Assembly: GCA_964036295.1 (NCBI GenBank)
Contig: OZ038463.1
Span: 7,803,274-7,867,273 of the forward strand
Length of the DNA: 64,000 nucleotides
Direction: 5' to 3'
Source of the DNA: Plumapathes pennacea
Lineage: Eukaryota; Cnidaria; Anthozoa; Antipatharia; Myriopathidae
The notes beneath the pieces are model-generated. The model was not told the DNA's origin. It searched no databases and was given only the letters and a program-made list of their open reading frames with translations. Positions 42,601-63,819 of the stretch are shown here, piece by piece. A program made the position numbers and the translations under genes. How positions within the stretch are numbered: the first letter of the stretch is position 1; the number at the start of each line of letters is the position of its first letter.

Positions 42601-45600
42601 CATTCAAACAACACCATCAACAAACGCGTGCTCGCTTAGGCAAGACTTCATGGTCATAAGATCCGTGCCATCTCAGCTCTGCCCATTCAAGCAACGCCAC
42701 CAGCAAGCGTTGCCTCGTTTAGGCAAGGCTTCATGGTCACAAGATCCGTGCCATCTTAGGTTTGGCCATTCTAGCAACACCACCAGCAAGCATTTGGTGG
42801 TTTAGGCAAAGCTTCATGGTCACAAGATCCGTGCCATCTTAGGTTTGGCCATTCTAGCAACACCACCAGCAAGCGTTCGGTGGTTTAGGCAAAGCTTCAT
42901 GGTCACAAGATCCGTGCCATCTTAGGTTTGGCCATTCTAGCAACACCACCAGCAAGCGTTCGGTGGTTTAGGCAAAGCTTCATGGTCACAAGATCCGTGC
43001 CATCTTAGGTTTGGCCATTCAAGCAACACCACCAACAAGCGTTTGCTCATTTAGGCAAAGCTTTATGGTCATCAGATCCATGCTATCTCAGCTCTGCCCA
43101 TTCGAGCAACGCCACCAGCAAGCATTTCCTCGTTTAGGCAAAGCTTCATGGTCACCAAACCCGTGCCATCTCAGGTTTGGCCACTTAAATAACGTCACCA
43201 ATAACAATGTTTCAAAGTGTAGACAGTCTGATTTGTGGGTTTTAGTAATGTTAGTAAGCAAAGAAATGTTGGAAGATTGCACTTGGGTTAACCAAATGTT
43301 AGTATCACTCACATCTTTGCCTCTGCCTTGTGAAATGATCCTTTCGTCATCCATATCTACTTTGTTTCCAACTAATACTTTACTAACATCTTGAGAAGCA
43401 TTCTAAGAAAGACAAGACATGTATTAACAACAATCCTAATAATAACAGTGTTGATTGAAGTATGAGATAATGACAATTTAACACATGGTAGTGAACATAA
43501 CAAGCACACCCATGTATCAAGTCCACATATGTCAATGCCAATGTGTGGATGTAGTCAGGGTATAAAAAAAGCTGTGTAAAATAAATTGGGGCTACCAGAC
43601 TTAGGCTAGTAGATTTTGTTAGTTTTGTTGATTTTCCTGACAGATTACTCAGAAGAAATCTGTATTAAAATTTCTGAGCTAGTGAGTCATGGCTACAGCT
43701 TGCATCCACCTCCCCCCCCCCCCCCCCCCCACCCCCCACCCCCATTGTGTATACAAGTAGCTCACCATGTGTAAGCACATGTGTGACTTTATGCAATCCA
43801 AGTAAAATCTCCAATTTCAATTATAACAATAATTGTTATATCAACCCGTTAAGAAGTGTAACTTTATGGCAAATATCTATGAATAAAGTGGAGAAGGCCA
43901 ATTTCAACTGCATCATGTGATTCCTGAATTCTCAGCATTTTGACTTTAGTTTTTAGCTTAAATTGCAGGCACTTCAATTATTGGGAAAGTAAACCCAGAA
44001 AGTGTCCATTAAATATGACAGGTTATTTTTAAATTTTTAGCAAAGATAAAGAAGAATTTCTGTAGCAAGAGAGATAATTGGACATGAATGAATCTGCACT
44101 GCCCTTAACTTATACTCACATCATCAATATTTTGTAGCCACTGCGTAATGTGTTTGAATGAATCTTCCACAGTGATGTCATAAACAAGTAGAATACCCTG
44201 GAGAAAAACTCTTCAATTAGGAAGACACTTACAGTGAGCTTAAGGATGTTTGCGCAGATTGTTTATGACCAAAGTTGGTAATTTTCCACACAACTTATCT
44301 TGGCAACAAGCCTGGAGACAACCCCACTTTTAGACATTTCTGGTGTAAGGTTACCATGATCTAATTGCTACAGAAATTTTTGCAAATTCTGCGTGCTAGA
44401 AGGTTCTTCCACAACGAAGTCACAGTAGGGTAAGATTCAGGTTATTTATTACTAACTTCTTGATGGGAGGGGCTGGACTGGATATTTTTGACATTTGTTG
44501 TCTTCCAAAGACCATGCAATCATGCAGTCTCCAAGACAAAAGACAGTACAAAGTGAACCATTTACCATTGCTCCTCTGTAATATGCACTGGTCAATGTTC
44601 TGAATCTCTCCTGACCAGCAGTGTCCCTGATATTTAAATACATGGACACTGCTTGTGAGACTGCACATGTGAGATATTGGTGTGTGACTGCATTCTGCTT
44701 TATGACCCATCAAATATTTCCTCCCACGCGTGATTGGTAGAATCGTGACACGTGACTTACTAATGTCCACTTGTGAGCGGACGTTATCAGCGAATAACCC
44801 CCGCCTGGCGAACTAATGCTGTTTATTGACAATATCCAAACACAATTCTATTTATTTAGTCACAAAAATCATTACAAGATGACTACTGAGGAGGACGTCA
44901 ATTTATTGGTCGAAAAAGCAGTTCCAGAAAGCACTAAAAAGCTTCACAGTTTCCACGCCGTTATTTGCGCTGTGAGAAGAAATATTTGAAGGATAATAAA
45001 GACAATAAACTACTTTTGGCTTCGGAAATATGCACATATAATAATTATACGTGCATATAATGCTTTGATATGTCACCATTCACATGCTACCCTGCTATAC
45101 AACTTTGTCACATTTAAGGCTCTTGTATGTTCAACAGAGAAACTATATATACAGTATATTTTTATGTAGCTGCAGTATGATATATAAACAATAAACTACT
45201 TTTGGTGAGGAAATATGCACGGATAATTGTCCTTGGACATTATCTGTTCCTCAAAGCTTACAGTTGCCCTCGAGCTTCGCTCTCAGACAATTATCCATGC
45301 ATATTTCCTCACCAAAAGTAGTTTATTGCTTATATATCATACTGCAGCTACATGAAAATATACTGTATATATAGTTTCTCTGTTGAACATACAAGAGCCT
45401 TAAATGTGACAAAGTTGTATAGCAGGGTAGCATGTGAATGGCGACATATCAGAGCATTAAATGGTTGCATTCATAATTTCCTTTCTGCTTGGAAGTTCTG
45501 TTTAGCAGAGTAGTGGTGTAAATTAGGAACACATGTCAAATACTCTGATCCAAGCCACAGAAGCAAAACAAAACAAAATTGAAAACCTTATACTCACCAG

Positions 45601-46251
45601 ATTTGCAAACGGACTCTCTCCCCATCGAGGTCAACAATACGGCTTCTGCAGTCAATTCCTGTGATAAACATCACAGATATCGCGCAGTTAATTAAAATGC
45701 ACATACTGAATACAAATTTTGTACTTTGGGGTGATTTATATACAGCTGTGTGTCTCTGCACGTTCTAATAAAGATTAAGATACTCCATCCCTAACTCCTA
45801 CTAACTTGTCAGGTGTTCAAAAACGGTCGGTTAATTTGTTGTAAAATTTATATTTAGCTTGGGGAAGGACAGCCTGCGGATTCATCAGCCGCCACACTTT
45901 CTACTGCTGTTGTCGATGTTAAATAATGCACGAGTTTGGTGTTTCGAGCAACAATACTTATCGATGGTATAAAACCAGCAAAATAATTGTCGCAGGGCTA
46001 TGACGGTGCACAAGTTGGGAGGTTTTTTATTTCGACGCAGTACTGTCATGGAGAGTTGCAACGCGGAAGAATATTACATTCATTTGCGAAAGTTCCCTTT
46101 AATAATTGAATGCAAACTTACCAATAGTTGATATATAGGAATCGGAGAAAATGTCCTCAGCGAACCTGAAAATCAAACACGATTTGCCCACACCGCTATC
46201 TCCTAGTACCAGGATTTTGAAAGTCTTCTCGTATTCTTTCTCCTCCGCCAT
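39644..46251 (-). CDS. Divergent Rab GTPase, Rab8/10/13-like (8 coding exons)
   Basis: Small GTPase of membrane traffic, paired head to head with RAB8. Exons in transcript order: 46251-46122, 45658-45598, 44626-44566, 44197-44120, 43402-43313, 41544-41479, 40530-40483, 39724-39644; 615 bases, 204 residues. All five G motifs are present: GDSGVGKS (17-24), ISTIGID (switch I), DTAGQE (65-70), NKVD (123-126), ETSAR (151-155). Exon junctions fall at the same places and phases as in RAB8, so the two are duplicates, yet this copy has changed strongly in switch I to switch II and the C-terminus. The C-terminus ends Ser-Cys201-Asp-Gln-Arg, a weak CaaX-type site in place of RAB8's CALL. Intron 6 has a GC donor (AGAG|GCAAGT). 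The last exon is the least certain part: it was chosen by its acceptor and frame only. Intron 5 carries an 83-bp minisatellite and intron 2 a large palindrome. Confidence 0.85.
42351..43190. repeat. 83-bp minisatellite, about 11 units
   Basis: Units begin TTTAGGCAAGGCTTCATGGT at about 42351, 42418, 42501, 42554, 42636, 42718, 42801, 42884, 42967, 43050 and 43133. From 42718 the period is exactly 83 bases; the first units are shorter or decayed. Conserved core: 'cacaagatccgtgccatcttagg' and 'ttggccattc'. Lies in intron 5 of the minus-strand Rab gene, about 120 bases from exon 5. Confidence 0.9.
43712..43743 (+). repeat. Poly(C) run
   Basis: Nineteen C bases and then two interrupted C runs, in intron 4 of the minus-strand Rab gene. 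Confidence 0.8.
44697..45057 (-). repeat. Dispersed repeat shared with FECH intron 2
   Basis: The stretch from 'gacccatcaaatatttcctccc' to 'cggaaatatgcacatat' is the complement of 7640-7940, with a few insertions. It directly adjoins the large palindrome at 45058. Confidence 0.65.
45058..45459. repeat. Large palindrome, 174-base arms, 54-base spacer
   Basis: The left arm (45058-45231) and right arm (45286-45459) are inverted copies with only about four or five mismatches, e.g. TTTGATATG against TCTGATATG and TTTATG against TTCATG. Shared words include CACATGCTACCCTGCTATAC and GAGAAACTATATATACAGTA. A transcript would form a hairpin of about 170 base pairs in intron 2 of the minus-strand Rab gene. 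Confidence 0.88.
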
Positions 46252-46440
46252 CTTGCACTTTGTGATTCGGGAGAAACTGGGCCCGAGAATTATACAACCG
46301 GAAGTTTTTGAATAAGACGGAAGTAGAAGCTTCGGGAAGCCATGTTGTGCGCATGATCAGTTGGAAGCTCGGGCCACGCCTGCTCAGTTCGAGTGCGAGG
46401 GAAAAGGAAGATTTGATGGGAAGGTTTCTTGTCGTTTGGA
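46252..46440. promoter_or_regulatory. Bidirectional promoter between the two Rab genes
   Basis: Only 189 bases separate the two start codons, so both 5' UTRs and the shared promoter must fit here. Two ETS-type sites are visible: CCGGAAGT at 46298-46305 and ACGGAAGT at 46317-46324. There is no TATA box. ETS sites in a TATA-less, CpG-containing spacer are typical of divergent housekeeping promoters. Confidence 0.65.
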
Positions 46441-49400
46441 ATGGCGAAAACCTATGATTTTCTCTTCAAACTGTTATTAATAGGGGACTCAGGAGTGGGA
46501 AAGACTTGTGTATTGTTCAGATTTTCCGAGGACGCCTTCAACTCGACATTCATATCGACGATAGGTAAAATGGCGTTTTCGGAGTGTGATGGTTTTGGCG
46601 AAATTGTCAGACTTCTCTTTCATTGGCCATTGGAGAATAACCAAGTGCTGTTTCTTGTGTTTTTCAGGGATTGACTTTAAGATCCGCACTATTGAACTAG
46701 ATGGCAAAAAGATCAAGCTTCAAATCTGGTAATATGCCACGCTTCCGTTTTCAAATTTTGCCAACGACATACACTATCTTGCCTAGCTTTTCGTATGGAC
46801 TCATCAGTATCTATAACGTTTGTTTCCTCATAAAGAATCGTTGAATATCGCACGTTGTGTAAGAGAAGAGAAGAGTTTTGATTGGTTCAACAAAAAAAAC
46901 TCGGTGATTTGTACTCTGGAGCCTGCTGTTCATCTGCTGAACATTTCTTTAATTTATTAGATTTCTGTTAGGAATACAACAGTGTTCAATGTCGACCGAG
47001 AATCCTATTTTCATAGTCTTTCTAAAGTATTTGTTAGATGACAGCACAAAATTTAAGTCATTTATCTTTATACCTCAAATATGACTTGCAGTAAATATTT
47101 GGTGATGTTAAATGTTTGCAGTGTTTGTCAGGCTTTGGGTACATGTAACCTTCCAACAACTGCTTTTCAGACAACTGCATAATTTAGCATTTATAATAAC
47201 TTTGGTCCTATATTTAATTGTTAGGGATACTGCTGGCCAGGAGAGGTTCAGGACCATAACAACTGCTTACTACAGGGGAGCTATGGTCAGTCTCACATTC
47301 AGCTGGGGATGGGGCCTGCCAGGGGAGGGTAGAAGGGAGGGGAGGGGGAGGGGGGGGGGGGGGGGGGGGCTGGAATATGAGAGGCAAAGGATTATGAACT
47401 TAGGGACCAGGGGATCAGACTGGGGCTACATGCATAGACTATATGTTCCATTATTCAGTTGTCAGAGAACCAGGGTAACCCCTCGAATGCCAAGCCTTGG
47501 TTGCAACCCTTGCATCAGGTGACCTCCCAACAACTTAGGAAATTATGGTGAGCGACCAGACGAAACAAAAAATAAAGAAAAAGAGGATGTATATATACGT
47601 TGTTGGTTGTTGAATGACGAGTTTGAGGATGTGTGTATACGTCCTTGGCATTCAAGGGGTTAAGTCATTTAATGCTTTCTTACATGGCACAATGAAAAAA
47701 TAAAATAAAAAAATGAAGACATGTACAGGTAGTTGACAGGTAAGTTGTATTCATGGCTCACTAGCCCAGATGTTTCAAACAGAACAAGTTGTTGAAAAAA
47801 TTTACTAGGCCGACAGTAAAGTCTGGGCTAGCAGGCATGGTTTTTGGCATAATAGGCCTTTTTGCAGTCCATATTCAGGTGACATACCCACCCTATATTT
47901 AATATTGCTCTTGACTTTTACTGTATCAAAGTAGACTTTGATTCTTGGCATTTACATGAGTGTTTTGTGACATTTTTGGGTCAAACTGTATTATACACTG
48001 TATAAGCACTGTAGACTTCTTTGAGCATTGAGCACTATATTATTGTTTAAGATTATGTTTGCATAATCATCTATACAGGGTATTATGCTGGTGTATGACA
48101 TAACAAATGACAGATCATTTGACAATATCAAGAACTGGATTAGGAACATTGAGGAGGTAAGCACTGTTAAAGTTAGTAGATGTACTGTAGAAGGTGTCTC
48201 TAGACTACCAGTGCAGGTACCTGGGGCCATATTCACCAAACTTGCTTACAAACAAAAATTTTTGCAAGTATGACTTGCACATCATAAGTTTGACTTACAC
48301 ATACTATCTCGCTCAAGATAGTATGCGTAAGTCAACAGGCCCTGGTGCGAATACAATATTAGTGGCAGTGAGATTTTTTTTTTTCTGTTTAAATTGAAGA
48401 TTGTTGCAGGTATTGATTTCTTGTATATTATAAAAGTATCATAAAAAGTACTTGTTACTTACTATTATTATTGTTCTGTAGCATGCATCAGCTGATGTTG
48501 AAAAAATGGTGCTAGGAAATAAGTGTGACATGGAAGATAGAAGACAAGTTTCAAAAGACAGGGGTGTGCAGGTTAGTACACTATACAATACATCACACCA
48601 AGTAAAGCAATTGAAAGTGCATGCAAACAGTTCACACAGTAAAAAATTTCAAGCAAATGCAAGTACAAGAGAGTGTAAAAGTTTTCAATTCTCTTGCTCT
48701 TGCTTTACTTGTTATCTCTATGTGGACAATTTAATAATATTGTCAGTTAGAACACGGCAAGCATACATAATTTTGATGTCACTTCAGTTGGCCAGCTTTA
48801 CTTTTGGCACATGTAACCAGCTACATGTACTGAAACTTAGGGAATACTCAGGGTTTACTGTCTTACACAGCTTGCAACAGAATATGGAATAAAATTCATG
48901 GAAACCAGTGCAAAAGCAAGCATTAATGTAGAAGAGGTGAGTAACCACTTTGCTGTGTAAAAACACTGAGCACACAAAATGATATAACAAAGCAACAAGT
49001 CTAAATGGTAAAGAGATAAATATTCAGGTCCATTCCCAGAGGTTGATACAATGTGCTTCAGTTTTAGTTTTAGTTTCAGTTTCAGTTTCAGTTTCATTGT
49101 TTTCAGTTTATTAGCTATGTTTGTGGTAATCCATATTTCCTTAAGCACGTGGCAGAATATCTAACAGCAAACACCATTGTTTATACCCAGGCATTTTTCA
49201 CCTTGGCACGAGATATAAAACTCAAAATGGACAAGAAACTTGTAAGTACTGATATTTGTTGAGCAAAGATTGCTGTACCAGTCGTTTTGGTATAACATTA
49301 TGATTGGAAATAAATTAATAAATTACTAGAATGATGAATCTGAATAGACAGTGTGAAAACTTGTAATTTGTATACCCAATGTATGTGTAATTTTTGAGGC

Positions 49401-49632
49401 ACATTTAGGTCATGAAAGGTTGACTTATACACTGGGAAATATGGGTCATGTTGCTTCCTTTCATGATGCAATATGGTACAAGACAGTGTTACCCATGAGC
49501 ACACTTTCAAGTGTTATTTTTATTTTTTTGAATCTGTGTCAGGAACAAGCAAACCCACAGACGACAGGAGCAGTCAAGGTCTCCCAACAATCCAACAAGG
49601 CACCACGAACGTTTCGCTGTGCTTTGCTGTAA
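46441..49632 (+). CDS. RAB8: Ras-related protein Rab-8 (8 coding exons)
   Basis: RAB8 directs vesicles from the Golgi and recycling endosome to the plasma membrane and the cilium. Exons: 46441-46564, 46668-46728, 47225-47285, 48079-48156, 48482-48571, 48871-48936, 49191-49241, 49543-49632; 621 bases, 206 residues (human RAB8A 207). The first 41 residues ([20 protein letters not shown] onward) nearly equal the vertebrate protein. P-loop GDSGVGKT 15-22, switch [19 protein letters not shown] 63-68, GNKCD 120-124, METSAK 148-153, and the C-terminal prenylation box Cys203-Ala-Leu-Leu. The variable tail 178-202 differs from vertebrates, as usual. The first ATG in good context is 46441; an upstream ATG at 46415 is out of frame. 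Divergently transcribed from the neighbouring paralog. Confidence 0.96.
47344..47369 (+). repeat. Poly(G) run
   Basis: About 19 consecutive G bases after a GGAGGGGGAG lead-in, in RAB8 intron 3. Confidence 0.8.
47476..47662. mobile_element. Short TIR element (about 187 bp) in RAB8 intron 3
   Basis: The left end TAACCCCTCGAATGCCAAG and right end CTTGGCATTCAAGGGGTTA are inverted repeats with one mismatch. Non-coding. Probably a relative of the 'AACCCTTTCACTCCC' family. Confidence 0.65.
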
Positions 49633-52600
49633 TAGGAGCTCTAACTTAATTTTGATTCCTTAACCTGCTGTCCTCATGCTTATATATGTGAGCTTGCACT
49701 GTTGTCAAGAAATTGTTGAGCAGTGTGAATTAGAGACAAAAAAGAATCTTGTCACAAAACCACAGGAACTCCTGTGGTGGTGTGTCCACATGTGAATGGT
49801 GAGTTACTTTTGATGTCGATGGACTTGAAAAATAGGACAGTCAATTAATGACACGAAGGGTAGTGATGTTTAGATATATGATGCTTCATGTAGGTTTGAT
49901 TTAGTGTTTAGGAAGATTCCAAGAATACAAACCAAACAAAACCGAGAGGACAGAACTGAAAAAAAAAAAAACATAATTTAAAAGCCCTAAAAAGCTACAA
50001 GCTCAGTGCTGGCTAATGCAGTGGGGCATATTGATCCAGTAAGTCCATGCTAAAGGACCAGAGAAATTTGACTGCAAAGAACGATCAGTGATCAGCTTCA
50101 ATTTTCTCTTTTCATTCACTTTCCAGAGGTATCACATTGTACAGTAAGGTTCAGGGATGTTGCTAAGCATCAGCTGCCAGCGAAATTCACCAGTGTAAAA
50201 TTGGCTGGCGCTTGCCCAATAAAGGGCATCGGCAGAGCGCCGTCTACTGATAGCCAACTGACTTCAATTCTAAACTACCTGGCATTCTTTTTTCTTAGCT
50301 ACATCCCTGAAGGTGAGCTTTGCATTTGGTAGGCTTGCTCAGATGAAAGCTAATTGAAGTATCAATCTTGTCACTACTGTATTCTTTGTACATCACTCGT
50401 ACATTTGTGTTTTGATTACTGTAGTTATTGGGATAGAGTTTGTATTTTGTACTCTGGAGTAAAATCTCTTAATCAATTGAGAAGAAACTTCATGAGTGAT
50501 GTAACAAGAGTGAATATTGTTTAGTTAGCTTTCTTTGGAATCAGCTGTCAAATACCCTTAGCTGTCCATACACTGCAGGACATGTCTCTGCAAGTTTTTT
50601 GAGGGGGATTGAGAGATAGTTTACACTTTTTTAAACAAAGTATTATTATTGCTATGCCTTGTAGAATGCAAGGTTATGCGCATATAGTAAAAGCTTGTGA
50701 CACCGTATTTGTAAACATCACTGATAAATATGTCTATTTTCAGTCTTTTATTTGCTCTTTCTACCAGGTGTAGTGAGAGGGGGATAGATTATACAGTTAA
50801 TTGACACATAACTAGAAATTTAACTTGCCAAAAACTACTTTTATTACAAGATTAGGAAAGTCTTGTAAACAGGGCCCAATTCCATAAACATATCAATGCA
50901 AGTCTACAAAAAGTTACATATTGAATGAATATGGCTTGGATGCAGAGCAAAAGTATTTGGCCAGGGTATTTTTTGTCTTTCTTTATTTGGGAGATTAAAT
51001 GGTGCACTTTGTTTCATTGATTTGGCCCCAAGAGATTAAAAGCATTTGTAAACAGAGAAGCTTTACACTGATCATTCATGGGTTACTGTACATTTCTTTA
51101 GTACTATATTTCTTTGCTTCACTGATGCAGCATGTTTTCTAAGAGTATTTATATCAGAATACTCTGGTTTTGGATCACTCTAAAAGTATTTGTTTTGTAT
51201 TTTATATTTCTTTTATGACCCTGCATCATTTTCTTCTCAAGAGTTTCATCTCATTTTGTCCAGAGTATTTACCAAAGGAATGGATCCATTGCCAGATGAT
51301 CATATTACATGAACAAGACCCAGTTGTTTGAAGCTTGATTAATTAACTAAAATAATCCTTGTCCAAGAAACCTTTCATCTTTTGTCAGCCTTTTGTCAAA
51401 AGACGAACTAAGAGGACATCGTCTAGAAAGTTTTTGAGCCAATACCTGCCTACCATTGTAGGTCTGAAGTTGTAGGTCCTGGAGTTGAGGCTTGAAGATG
51501 AGATGTTTAGACCTTTAATACCTTAAAGTTCCTTGCCTAATCATGCTTCAATCAACTGGGACCTATATTTTATCTTGTTCTGTATAGATATGGATTGTTT
51601 CTGTGCAGAATCTTAGCTTTTGTTGACTTTAGACTCATCTTTGTAATATTATATTCATTAGTTTTTTTAGCATGAATATTAGCACAGTAATAGTGCAGTA
51701 GTTCTGTCAAGGTCAATGAAATTGTGACATGTCTTATTCATGGAACTGATAGAACCGTCTATAACCCTTACCTAAACCCTAACCCTGAGGTGGTTAGTGT
51801 CAGGGTTAGGTTGGGTCATTTGAGGGTTAGGGATATGATTTGGGTTCTGTTGGTTCCTTGAATTAGATATGCCAATGCAAATAGTGATTTGAAGCCTTGA
51901 GAAATGACAAATGGTTGTAGTAATGTTAGAAAGAACCTTATTTGATTCACAGCAAATCTATAGTTTCTAAAATGCTATCTATATATGCTACACTTTAAAA
52001 TGCATTCATATATAGTTGTGTATACTGTTAATATCAACTTCACAATACACAACAATAAATAATACTGGAAAAAGTGTGTTAAAATAATTGATAACAATAG
52101 TGATATGGTAGTGGAATGGTCTCCATAAAACTAGTTTTATAATACTATAAACCAGTTGCCAGTTAGCCACTTTCAGTCATATTCAGAGATGTGCCTGAAG
52201 TCTCCTGCATAAGACCAAAAGTTGAATGTAACAAAATCTTCCAAGAAGGCATAAATTTGGCTCACCGTGTTGGCTAAAGTTTGTTCACTTGTCAACCCCA
52301 CGCGCTACCCCACCCCACCCCCAGAACAAGGCACGACATGCGACCGAGTGGGTCCCAGACCCCTGGCCAAAATATTTGGGGCTGACTGAAGGCTCCTCAC
52401 GCGCCTCGATATGGGTGTGGCCGGTTTAGTTCTGAGCCTCTTGGGGAGCGAGACTAAAAACGGCTATTTCTGACAAAATATTGAAGCATAAACTATTCAA
52501 AACTTCTGGCTAGAGATTGGCCATCCTCCCTGGGTCCCCGAAGATGGAGATTGACGTGAGTTGCGGGAGATAAGACGCAAACGCAGGTAGCCCAGAGCGG

Positions 52601-52800
52601 AAGTGCGCAAAAAAAATTAAAAAGATAATAATAATAAGTTTAATACAGCTGTGTCGGCCCCCCCCGCCCCCCCTTCTCCCTCCAAACCTCACAGAGCCGT
52701 GGCGAAGGACAGAAAGCGGGAGTTCTTTTTACCTCCCCCTCCCTCTCCGCCACCTTTTTCCCCTCGCCCCGGTCTGCTCGGTTCCTGCACGTGGTCTTGG
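49633..52800. other. RAB8 3' flank and CSDE1 upstream region
   Basis: No coding exon is seen in about 3.2 kb. The RAB8 3' UTR starts here; AATAAA at 50218 is one candidate signal among several in this AT-rich stretch. A degenerate telomere-like patch is at 51762-51834. From about 52290 the sequence becomes GC-rich, with C runs, and likely is the CSDE1 promoter. Confidence 0.45.
51762..51834. repeat. Degenerate interstitial telomere-like repeats
   Basis: It contains CCTAAACCCTAACCCTGA and then TCAGGGTTAGG and GAGGGTTAGGG in the opposite orientation. The two orientations form an inverted repeat. Only four or five TTAGGG-like units, so this may be chance or an old insertion. Confidence 0.45.
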
Positions 52801-52827
52801 TTAGGTCACATGACCTCCATGTTGTGA

Positions 52828-52906
52828 ATGGACGGACGATGATGGTGGAACGGCGGTCACCGTGTGGAAGGAACAGTGCAAGCTGGCCTTACATTTCCTT
52901 CCGTAG
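52828..52906 (+). promoter_or_regulatory. CSDE1: Likely CSDE1 5' noncoding exon with an upstream ORF
   Basis: A GC-rich segment ends in the donor CCGTAG|GTAAGT at 52906/52907. If joined to the acceptor at 54543, the ATG pair at 52839/52842 reads in frame for about 31 codons and stops at 54566-54568, ahead of the CSDE1 start. Exon pairing is inferred from splice sites only. Confidence 0.4.
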
Positions 52907-54310
52907 GTAAGTAGATAGAAGATGGAAAAAACGAGAAAACAGTTACGTTGACTCTTATATCAACACATTAGGAAGTGATGCGTCTGTTCCCAGGTCGAAT
53001 ATAATAAGCGATATGTCGATTCGTGTTCATCGGCGGCCATATCGTTTTCTTCGCAACTTTGCGAGTATTAGCAGTTTATACCTGTTTGAAAGTACTGCGA
53101 TTTGTTTTCTGGTGGGTTGTGTAGGAACACACACAAGTGCTTTTAGAGGCATTTCACGGTGTGGTCGAACTAATAAGGTTTAAAGAAGCAAATATTTAGT
53201 CAAAGTATTGGGTCCGAGACCAAAGTTGTACTTCAATTCGTCGTGTAAAGCGATCGGTAAATTTGTCAATCTGGATATCTTGGTGTTATATTAAAGGTGT
53301 TGTCTAGTTGTCGATCGGGTGAGCGAGGGATGTACTAACGTTTTTTTTTCCCGTGAGTGATCGAAGATTTTTAACCAGTGCGTGAACCGAGAAAACGAGA
53401 TTGATTGAATTACACATAGAAGCGATTTGCCCTTGAGTAACATTGACTTTGACATTCCCTTTGTTGTTTACAGGAAAATCTGGAGAGAAACAAGACCAAG
53501 ATGATATTGAGCGCGACTCCATTCACAAATTCTGATTCTCTTTCTTTATTCGGCGACATTCCCAGACAATTATTAACTTTCAAGCGACAGATCATTGATC
53601 ATTGAGATTTTAGGCGGATCACATATTGTATTCTGGTTAGTTTATTGTTACTTTTTTTTTGGTGTTTTATTTGTAACTTATGTGTCATTGTTGTATTATG
53701 ATTTAGGAGAAGAGCAGGTCGTTGCTCGTTTGATGCCACTGGTAGTCTTTTTATTCACAGTAATAATAGCTGTTAGATATCATTGTGTCCACCCATTTTC
53801 ACTTTCTTACACTGTATACATAATCGACTGCAACCAGAACGTATTTCCCTGCAGTGCCTGTTCATGCAAAAATTAGTAAAACCACATGCAACTAAAAAAC
53901 TGTGATTTTAAGTTCTACAATGTACAACACTGGATGACAAAGTAAACTTAGTTAAAGTGTACTTGTTGATCAGACATTTACTTTTGTACATGAGTGCATT
54001 GGCACCACAAAAAAGAAATGTGTACAGCTTATAGTTTCTCTCAGTAATCAATATTGCGAGGAGCCAGTGCTATTACTTAGCAATATTGTTATTGATCTAG
54101 TGGGAAGAGGTTAGTATATGGCTGCATTGATCGCCAGCTGGTTTAGTGGACTCTGTATATGCCAACAGCTGGCAGGCAATGCACTGGTGCAAGCACAAAC
54201 AAAGGTCCTTGTAGCGCTGTGCCCAAGTTTTGATACTTCAATTAGCTTAATACACTATGGTGTACCCACCAGCACACAGTGTGTATGCATCCACAAAATA
54301 TCCCCAAGTA

Positions 54311-54468
54311 CAGTCAAACCCTGCTATTTCAAACTCGGTTAATTCGAAGTCCCCGTTATTTCGAAGTCAAGCCAAATCCTCTTGGATTAGCTTGACTAAC
54401 TTGGTTATTTTGAAATCCCGCTATTTCGAACTTTTTTTCATGTCTCATGGGACTCATGGGTTCGACTG
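54311..54468. mobile_element. Pogo/Tigger-like MITE, second copy
   Basis: CAGTCAAACCCTGCTATTTC at the left, GGGTTCGACTG at the right, TA on both sides (54309-54310 and 54469-54470). Inverted relative of 10348-10518. It ends 75 bases before the CSDE1 exon that holds the start codon. Confidence 0.7.
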
Positions 54469-54662
54469 TAGTAGCATAAAATGCCAGTCAAATGGAAAGA
54501 AAGTTTTGACTGTGCTTATACTGTCATTTTTCTTCTATTTTAGGGAGCATCTTGGCTACTTTTCTTGATACTTTTTACATTGGTGGCTGTTGGACTGCAT
54601 TTGGTTAGACCATTTATTTTTGGACCATATTTTGTATTTTCCTTGGAACAAGATAGAAATCT

Positions 54663-63819
<9,157 letters not shown>

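Noticed and set aside
42351-43190. Regularly repeated units suggestive of a CRISPR array
   Set aside because: Units are 83 bases with no unique spacers, in an intron of a eukaryotic gene; this is a minisatellite.
51762-51834. Internal telomere or chromosome-end fusion
   Set aside because: Too few TTAGGG-like units, all imperfect, within ordinary intergenic sequence.
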